Positions 6,932 to 10,864 of a DNA stretch of 10,864 bases are shown in pieces. Position 1 is the stretch's first letter, and the number at the start of each line of letters is the position of its first letter. The notes below the pieces were generated by a model. That model searched no databases. It was not told where the DNA came from and saw only the letters and a list, made by a program, of their open reading frames with translations. Both the position numbers and the translations under genes were made by a program. Source of the stretch: an uncultured Oscillospiraceae bacterium (lineage in GTDB: Bacteria > Bacillota > Clostridia > Oscillospirales > Acutalibacteraceae); assembly GCA_900549155.1 (NCBI GenBank), contig URNF01000064.1:1-10864 (forward strand). Reading direction: 5' to 3'.

Positions 6932-8251
6932 TTATGTTCTGTCGTTTTCATCAAACGGGTCGCCGCACTCGGGGCAGAACTTCGGGGGATTTTTCGGATC
7001 CTCCGGCTCCCATCCGCACTTGTCACAGCGATAAAGCGGCGCGCTCTCGGGCTTCTTTGCACCGCAGTTTTGGCAGAATTTGCCCTTGTTCACCGCGCCG
7101 CAGGAGCAGGTCCAGCCGTCCGCGTCTGCGGGCTTTTTCGCGCCGCACTCGGGGCAGAAGTTGCCCGTCGCCGTCGCGCCGCATGCGCATTTCCAGCCGC
7201 CTGCCGCAGGGGCGGGCGCGGCTTGCTGCGCCTGCTGATTTTGCTGTCCCATGGCAAACAGGTTCTGTGCGTTCATGCCGCCGCCCGCATTCATCGCCAT
7301 GCCCATGCCCATAAAGCCCGTCATGGCGCCGTTTTCGTTGGCTGCCGCCGCTTTCATCGCGTCCGCCTGTGCGCCGACGAGCGTCGCCGCCGCCATCGTC
7401 GGATCGCGCATGATCGCCGTGCGCTGTGCCTGCTTGATCATCTCCGCATCCTCGTCCGGCAGCGTGACCGAGCCGAGCGCGATGCTGACGACCTTGAGAC
7501 CCCTAAGCTCGCCCCACTTCGCCGAAAGCGCCGTGTTCATGGCTTCTTCCAGCTCGGTGTTGTGGCTGACGATCTGATTCGGGCGCATTTCGAGGTCGGA
7601 CAGCTTGCCGAAGGCGGGCTGCAGAGCGCTGATGAACTCGGTTTTCAGCTGACCGTCCAGCTCGTCGCGGGTGTATTCGCTTTCCACGTTGCCGCACACA
7701 TTGGTGTAGAACAGCAGCGGATCGGCGATCTTATACGAATACACACCCGAGCAGCGCACCGACACGTCCACATCCAGCCCGATCTTGGTGTCCACCACGC
7801 GGAACGGGATGGGATTCGGCGTGCCGAATTTGTTGTCGATGAGTTCTTTGGTGTTGAAGTAGTACACGCGCTGATCCTTGCCGGTGTCGCCGCCGTAGGT
7901 AAAGCGCTTGCCGATGGTCTTGAACGTCTCCTTGATGCTGTTGCCGAGGCTGCCCGAGAAGATGGACGGCTCGGTGGACGCGTCATAGGTAAACTCGCCC
8001 GGCTCGGCGCAGACCTCGACGACCTTGCCCTGCTCCACGATGATCATGCACTGACCGTCCGCGACGGCAATGCCCGATCCGCTCGAAATGATGTTGTCGC
8101 TCGCCTTTGTGTTGGAAGAGCGGCCGCTCACCCGTTTTTGTCCCTTGGTGACCAGCACCTCTTTCGGCATCGCCTCGCAATAGAAAAATTCCTTCCACTG
8201 ATCGGCAAGTGTGCCGCCCAGTGCGCCGATGCCGGCTTTGATCAGTCCCAT
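6932..8251 (-). CDS. SPFH-domain protein with three C-terminal zinc ribbons (YdjI-like)
   Basis: A 439-residue protein of the YdjI group of SPFH (stomatin, prohibitin, flotillin, HflK/C) proteins, sometimes labelled virion core protein. Residues 15-280 are the SPFH-like core, including LGGTLADQWKEFFYCE at the N-terminus, VADGQCMIIVEQGKVVEV (63-80) and the late segment LRGLKVVSIALGSVTLPDE (249-267). There is no clear membrane helix, so attachment must be peripheral or through partners. A flexible Ala/Met/Gly/Gln linker (285-350) leads to three ribbons: Cys355/357/366/369, Cys382/384/393/396 and Cys409/412/426/429. In B. subtilis YdjI links PspA to membrane-bound YdjG and YdjH. AAAGGGG stands eight bases before ATG 8251. 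This is the first gene of the three-gene operon; no pspA is visible here. Confidence 0.9.
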   Translation of the reverse strand: MGLIKAGIGALGGTLADQWKEFFYCEAMPKEVLVTKGQKRVSGRSSNTKASDNIISSGSGIAVADGQCMIIVEQGKVVEVCAEPGEFTYDASTEPSIFSGSLGNSIKETFKTIGKRFTYGGDTGKDQRVYYFNTKELIDNKFGTPNPIPFRVVDTKIGLDVDVSVRCSGVYSYKIADPLLFYTNVCGNVESEYTRDELDGQLKTEFISALQPAFGKLSDLEMRPNQIVSHNTELEEAMNTALSAKWGELRGLKVVSIALGSVTLPDEDAEMIKQAQRTAIMRDPTMAAATLVGAQADAMKAAAANENGAMTGFMGMGMAMNAGGGMNAQNLFAMGQQNQQAQQAAPAPAAGGWKCACGATATGNFCPECGAKKPADADGWTCSCGAVNKGKFCQNCGAKKPESAPLYRCDKCGWEPEDPKNPPKFCPECGDPFDENDRT

Positions 8252-8273
8252 ATGCAGTTCCCCTTTCGTGGTG

Positions 8274-8305
8274 TATATATTTTCGGCAGAAGCCGTTTTT
8301 CACAA
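8274..8305 (-). promoter_or_regulatory. Candidate promoter of the SPFH operon
   Basis: TTGTGA (8305-8300) is followed by AT-rich AAATATATA sequence (8282-8274) that offers a weak -10 box at spacings of 17 to 20 bases. No SigW-like TGAAAC/CGTA pair is seen, unlike the B. subtilis ydj operon. The spacer holds a small hairpin, CGGC-AGAA-GCCG (plus strand 8284-8295). Confidence 0.35.
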
Positions 8306-8316
8306 GGTTAAACGGA

Positions 8317-8334
8317 TGGGGGCGCGCGCCCCCA
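8317..8334. terminator. GC-rich palindrome, likely weak terminator of the surface protein gene
   Basis: TGGGGGCGCGCGCCCCCA is a perfect 18-base palindrome five bases past the stop codon of the surface protein gene on the minus strand. The T-run after it is poor (TCCGTTT), so readthrough into the SPFH operon is possible. Its position suggests a terminator or an mRNA 3' end stabiliser. Confidence 0.45.
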
Positions 8335-8339
8335 CGGTG

Positions 8340-9554
8340 TCAGGCGTGTCTTTTCTTATAAACGACCGCTGTCGCAGAGCCGCAAAGCGTCAGTGCGGAC
8401 AGGACAAGCAGCATCCACAGCGTCTTGTGGCTGCTGTCGCCCGTTTCGGCGGGCTTGACGGTGCCGGGCGTGGTATTGCCGCCGTTATTGTTGTTGCCGC
8501 CGTCGCCGTTGCCGGACGGGGCGGGGGTGTTCTTCGTGTAGGTATTTTCAAAGATCATTTTGTCGGTTTCGCCGTCGTTGTCAATTTCGTAATAGTCGCC
8601 GAGTGCGTCGTGCAGCTTGCGGACGGGATAGGCGCTCCACAAATAGGCATCCTCATCGGCATCATAGCCACCGACTGCGATTACCCATAAGGCATCGGAA
8701 TAGGTCCAATTCGCAGCCGTGCCCTTTTTCTCGCGAAGATACAGACCTTCAAAGATAAAGGACTCCACCTGATCGCGCGGACCGGTGACGGAGAAAACGC
8801 TGTCAACGCTGCCGACGCCGTCGGTCTCGACGGTGGATTTCACTGTGATGTCTTCAAAAAGGTCGGGGGTGGTGCTTCCCCACAGCTCCAACTCGAACGT
8901 CTCCTTGCCGGGGGCGGTGTTGTCGCCCTGCTTCACGACCTTTGTGAACGGGAATTCGACCGTGATGGGGTCGGTATTGTCGGTGTAGGTGTGACCGAAG
9001 TTCATTTTCTCCAGCGGGTCGCCGATGACGGAATAGACATCCTCGTTGTCGGTCCGTATCATGCTTGTGGCATGAATGACCGGCGCATAGGTCATGTCGC
9101 TGTCGCCCGTTGTCTCGTCGGGATCCAGCTCCACCGGACGGAGCGCAATGTGATAGACAGCGCCGGAGAACGTCCAGCTGTCCGACGCAATGAGCGACTC
9201 CTGACGGACAAGGAAGCCCTCGTCCATGAACTTGTGCACCTGCTCGGCAGGGCCGGAGATGATGAATTCGTTTTGGAATTCACCGACACCGATGGTGGTT
9301 GCGTCAAGTCTCAGATTCAAATTTGAACACGGGTCCTGGGTGTCGTTTTCGCCTGCGTATTCAAACGGCGTCAGAACAAACGCCCAACTGCCGGGGGCGT
9401 TCTTGCCGCCCTTTTGCACCGCCGTGGTGTACGGAATGGTGACGGTGAGATTGCCGTCTTCGTCCGGTTCTGCCGCAAAAGCCATTGTCGGAATTGCCGC
9501 AACGGCAAAGACCAGCAGCAGAAGCAGTGCCAGAAGTTTTCTTGCCCTTTTCAT
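8340..9554 (-). CDS. Cell-surface protein with two pilin-type isopeptide-like domains and a sortase-type tail
   Basis: A 404-residue secreted protein. A signal peptide (1-28, MKRARK start, AFA-A cleavage region) is followed by two homologous domains, about 35-193 and 196-342. Each opens with a TV-x2-[FI]-P-[FY]-T strand and ends with [MI]-x-F-x-x-TYT, the plan of Spy0128/FctA-type pilin domains that form a Lys-Asn isopeptide bond. In domain 2, Lys205 (FTKVV) and Asn337 (FENTYT) are the expected pair; in domain 1 the aligned residues are Thr44 and His188. A Pro/Gly/Asn-rich spacer (343-366) precedes PAETGD (369-373 plus Asp), a hydrophobic helix (379-398) and KKRHA, a sorting-signal layout with a non-canonical motif. 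GGGGAGG precedes ATG 9554; upstream in-frame starts would bury the signal peptide. Likely a wall-linked adhesin or pilin-like protein; no sortase gene is in the window. Confidence 0.82.
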   Translation of the reverse strand: MKRARKLLALLLLLVFAVAAIPTMAFAAEPDEDGNLTVTIPYTTAVQKGGKNAPGSWAFVLTPFEYAGENDTQDPCSNLNLRLDATTIGVGEFQNEFIISGPAEQVHKFMDEGFLVRQESLIASDSWTFSGAVYHIALRPVELDPDETTGDSDMTYAPVIHATSMIRTDNEDVYSVIGDPLEKMNFGHTYTDNTDPITVEFPFTKVVKQGDNTAPGKETFELELWGSTTPDLFEDITVKSTVETDGVGSVDSVFSVTGPRDQVESFIFEGLYLREKKGTAANWTYSDALWVIAVGGYDADEDAYLWSAYPVRKLHDALGDYYEIDNDGETDKMIFENTYTKNTPAPSGNGDGGNNNNGGNTTPGTVKPAETGDSSHKTLWMLLVLSALTLCGSATAVVYKKRHA

Positions 9555-9594
9555 TGTGTTCCTCCCCTGATTGTGAAATTTGTATATCGCAAAC

Positions 9595-9610
9595 GGTGGG
9601 AGCGCCCATC
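9595..9610 (-). terminator. Weak hairpin after the YozG-like gene
   Basis: On the minus strand GATGGG and CCCACC (with one G-T pair) form a six-pair stem around CGCT, followed by GTTTG. It lies between the YozG-like gene and the surface protein gene. With so short a T-run it may attenuate rather than stop transcription. Confidence 0.25.
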
Positions 9611-9633
9611 GCACCCGCCGCGGATACCGAACC

Positions 9634-9855
9634 TCAAAACGTTTCCCCTTCGTCGTCGGGCTGCCATTCGAGGATGTCCCCCGGCTGACAGTCGAGCGCA
9701 CGGCAGATGGCGTCAAGTGTGGAAAAGCGCACGGCGCGGGCACGGTTGCATTTGAGAATGGACAGGTTGGCAAGCGTGATGCCCACCTTGTCCGAAAGCT
9801 CCGTCAGCCCGATCTTGCGCTTTGCCATCATGACATCGAGATTGACAACGATCAT
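9634..9855 (-). CDS. YozG-type small HTH regulator
   Basis: A 73-residue Cro/CI-type protein of the YozG group. It starts with MIVVNLDVMMAKRKIG, the common opening of this family, then has the helix-turn-helix in LTELSDKVGITLANLSILK (residues 17-35) and the conserved RFSTLDAICRALDCQPGDIL stretch (43-62) with an acidic tail. Two ATGs compete. The one at 9861 directly abuts the GGGGG ribosome site with no spacing, whereas the one at 9855 has a six-base gap, so 9855 is chosen. It lies 13 bases after a DUF2975 membrane protein gene, the usual partner (YoaS/YozG in B. subtilis). In such pairs the regulator is thought to control the operon, perhaps with its activity tuned by the membrane protein; the signal is unknown. 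Confidence 0.9.
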   Translation of the reverse strand: MIVVNLDVMMAKRKIGLTELSDKVGITLANLSILKCNRARAVRFSTLDAICRALDCQPGDILEWQPDDEGETF

Positions 9856-9861
9856 GCCCAT

Positions 9862-9866
9862 CCCCC
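9862..9866 (-). promoter_or_regulatory. Ribosome binding site choosing the YozG-like start
   Basis: GGGGG (within AGAGGGGG on the minus strand) is six bases from ATG 9855 but immediately next to ATG 9861. Spacing favours the internal start. The site overlaps the end of the DUF2975 gene, so translation of the two may be linked. Confidence 0.6.
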
Positions 9867-9868
9867 TC

Positions 9869-10345
9869 TCAAACGGTCATGTCGTTTTCCGTCTTATAGT
9901 GCACCGCTTCGGCGAAAAGCTGCGCCATGACGAAAAGCAAAAGACCGATGATGGTAAAGGCGACAAACACGACCACCATGAAAAACTTGTGGACAAAAAA
10001 GACCATGATGAAATAGAAAGCGGCAATGACGAGCGCTTCCCAGCCGACGGCGCGCAGCCGCCTGACCGTGTCGTCGGAAAACGCCTTGCCGCGGTTGATG
10101 TTGCGCATGATGTGCAGCCCCTGCCACAGCATCAGCTCCGCCATGAAGCCGGAAACGGCGAGCACCGCAAAATATTTCTCAAACAGCCGCTCCGGCTCGC
10201 CTGCCACATGCTGCGTCACGTCGGGAATGCTCCACGGCAGCGTCACCATCAGCACCGCCGCCAGCAGCATGGCGAAGATCAGCGCAAATTCCAGAAATCG
10301 ACCGAGCCCTTTTTGCAGTTTTGTATTCAAGCTTTCACATCCCAT
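9869..10345 (-). CDS. DUF2975-family membrane protein (YoaS-like)
   Basis: A 158-residue protein with four membrane helices (about 17-38, 57-78, 102-119 and 121-145). Two signatures of DUF2975 are clear: INRGKAFSDDTVRRLRAVGW (83-102) between helices 2 and 3, and the C-terminal LFAEAVHYKTENDMTV (143-158). It is paired with the YozG-type regulator 13 bases downstream, the common arrangement. The start is uncertain. ATG 10345 lies only about ten bases from the predicted transcription start and has no ribosome site; a TTG at 10330 would have GGGATG upstream and cost five residues. An open frame continues upstream to a TTG at 10390, which is inside the -35 box and so excluded. Function is unknown; a membrane sensor that modulates the regulator is a reasonable guess. 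Confidence 0.88.
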   Translation of the reverse strand: MGCESLNTKLQKGLGRFLEFALIFAMLLAAVLMVTLPWSIPDVTQHVAGEPERLFEKYFAVLAVSGFMAELMLWQGLHIMRNINRGKAFSDDTVRRLRAVGWEALVIAAFYFIMVFFVHKFFMVVVFVAFTIIGLLLFVMAQLFAEAVHYKTENDMTV

Positions 10346-10371
10346 GATATAATACAGTTGCAGTATATCAT
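10344..10371. promoter_or_regulatory. Imperfect palindrome over the -10 box and start codon of the DUF2975 gene
   Basis: Arms ATGATATA (10344-10351) and TATATCAT (10364-10371) match perfectly, and three more of the six inner pairs match. It covers most of the -10 box (10362-10367), the start point and the first two bases of ATG 10345. This is a natural operator for autorepression by the YozG-type protein, or an mRNA hairpin hiding the start. Confidence 0.5.
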
Positions 10372-10390
10372 TTATCGATAAATTTGTCAA
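10362..10390 (-). promoter_or_regulatory. Near-consensus promoter of the DUF2975-YozG operon
   Basis: On the minus strand a perfect TTGACA (10390-10385), a 17-base spacer, and TATACT (10367-10362, five of six). The expected start point is about 10355. The spacer contains the perfect palindrome TTTATCGATAAA. Confidence 0.85.
10371..10382. promoter_or_regulatory. 12-base palindrome in the promoter spacer
   Basis: TTTATCGATAAA is a perfect palindrome between the -35 and -10 boxes of the DUF2975-YozG promoter. It adjoins the 28-base palindrome at 10344-10371, and the two may form a double operator. Confidence 0.4.
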
Positions 10391-10404
10391 CCGACAGATT
10401 TCTA

Positions 10405-10433
10405 TTGTGTTTTGCGCCGAGGCGTGCTACAAT
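10405..10433 (+). promoter_or_regulatory. Promoter of secA
   Basis: TTGTGT (10405-10410), a 17-base spacer, and TACAAT (10428-10433) with an extended TGC before it. The start point is expected near 10440, leaving a leader of about 28 bases with AAAGG eight bases before the ATG. Confidence 0.65.
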
Positions 10434-10467
10434 AATGCATATATGTCTTTTAAGAAAGGTTGATACC

Positions 10468-10864
10468 ATGGGACTGATGAAAGCGCTTTTCGGCGATTAC
10501 AGCACGCGGGAATTGAAACGCGTGCGTCCGCTGTGTGATAAGGTTTTGGCGCTGGATGAAACCTACCGCGCCATGTCCGCCGACGAACTGAAAAATCAGA
10601 CGGCGGTTCTCAAAGAACGCCTGCAAAACGGCGAAACGCTCGACGACATTCTGCCCGAAGCATTTGCGACCTGCCGCGAGGCGTCGGCGCGCGTGCTCGG
10701 CATGCGGCATTTCCCCGTGCAGATCATCGGCGGCATCATCCTGCATCAGGGACGCATCGCGGAGATGCGCACCGGCGAGGGCAAAACGCTCGTCGCCACC
10801 CTGCCCGCCTATCTCAACGCTCTGACGGGCAAGGGCGTCCATATCGTCACCGTCAACGACTATC
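10468..10864 (+). CDS. secA: Preprotein translocase ATPase SecA (N-terminal part, cut by window edge)
   Basis: The first 132 residues of SecA, the ATPase motor that drives unfolded preproteins through SecYEG. The N-terminal helix region (STRELKRVRPLCDKV) is followed by the conserved REASARVLGMRHFPVQIIGG (70-89), LHQGRIAEMRTGEGKT (92-107, Walker A) and LPAYLNALTGKGVHIVTVNDY (112-132). All are near-identical in kind to the E. coli and B. subtilis proteins. ATG 10468 has AAAGG at a good distance and begins at the expected residue. The frame is intact to the edge. It is transcribed away from the DUF2975-YozG operon by its own promoter. It presumably secretes, among others, the signal-peptide proteins encoded nearby. 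Whether this is the main secA or a SecA2 cannot be told from this part. Confidence 0.97.
   Translation, partial: MGLMKALFGDYSTRELKRVRPLCDKVLALDETYRAMSADELKNQTAVLKERLQNGETLDDILPEAFATCREASARVLGMRHFPVQIIGGIILHQGRIAEMRTGEGKTLVATLPAYLNALTGKGVHIVTVNDY

Noticed and set aside
8283..8300. Hairpin CGGC-AGAA-GCCG followed by TTTTT on the plus strand as a terminator.
   Set aside because: No plus-strand gene ends here, the stem is only four pairs, and it falls in the spacer of a likely minus-strand promoter.
5606..8311. A 901-codon open frame on the plus strand.
   Set aside because: It lies opposite three well-supported genes (SPFH, double zinc ribbon, TPM), has a composition rich in Arg, Ala and His typical of antisense shadows in GC-rich DNA, and shows no recognisable domain.
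10450..10842. A 130-codon open frame opposite secA.
   Set aside because: secA is certain on the other strand, and the antisense product shows no family resemblance.

Overview
The window looks like a chromosomal stretch from a fairly GC-rich member of the Clostridia (Oscillospiraceae-like Firmicutes). This rests on strong AGGAGG-type ribosome sites, TTGACA/TATAAT promoters, a YozG/YoaS-type regulator and membrane-protein pair, and a YdjG/YdjH/YdjI-like cassette whose TPM protein ends in a Gly-rich GGGGGKF tail. The lineage is an inference from gene content. I see no insertion sequence, CRISPR array, tRNA or rRNA, and no stretch of 300 bases without a gene.

Region 1 (93-2800, minus strand) is a compact three-gene operon: a large multi-pass GT-C-like membrane protein, a soluble family 2 glycosyltransferase, and a GtrA-type small membrane protein. 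Together they resemble a three-component glycosylation system. In such systems one enzyme loads a sugar on undecaprenyl phosphate, the GtrA protein helps move it across the membrane, and the GT-C enzyme transfers it to an outside acceptor. A good promoter lies just upstream, behind a terminator.

Region 2 (2910-4864) is a divergent pair of units. A small XRE repressor reads to the left. To the right are two membrane proteins with cytoplasmic zinc ribbons. A motif built on ATAGTGT occurs three times: over the -35 box and just after the start point of the rightward promoter, and at the start point of the glycosylation operon promoter. The simplest reading is one regulator controlling both operons. 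A perfect 21-bp bidirectional terminator closes the unit.

Region 3 (5014-8251, minus strand) is a tight operon: an SPFH protein with three C-terminal zinc ribbons, a membrane-anchored protein with two zinc ribbons, and a secreted and membrane-anchored TPM-domain protein. This matches the B. subtilis YdjI, YdjG and YdjH families, which help tie the phage-shock protein PspA to the membrane; no pspA gene is in the window. Together with region 2, five neighbouring genes encode membrane-associated proteins, and four of them carry zinc ribbons.

Region 4 (8340-9554, minus strand) encodes a surface protein with two pilin-type isopeptide-like domains and a non-canonical sortase-type tail. The first domain has lost the Lys and Asn expected to form the isopeptide bond; the second keeps them.

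Region 5 (9634-10864): a DUF2975 membrane protein and a YozG-type HTH regulator form one leftward operon with a near-consensus promoter wrapped in palindromes. Divergent from it, secA begins and runs off the right edge.
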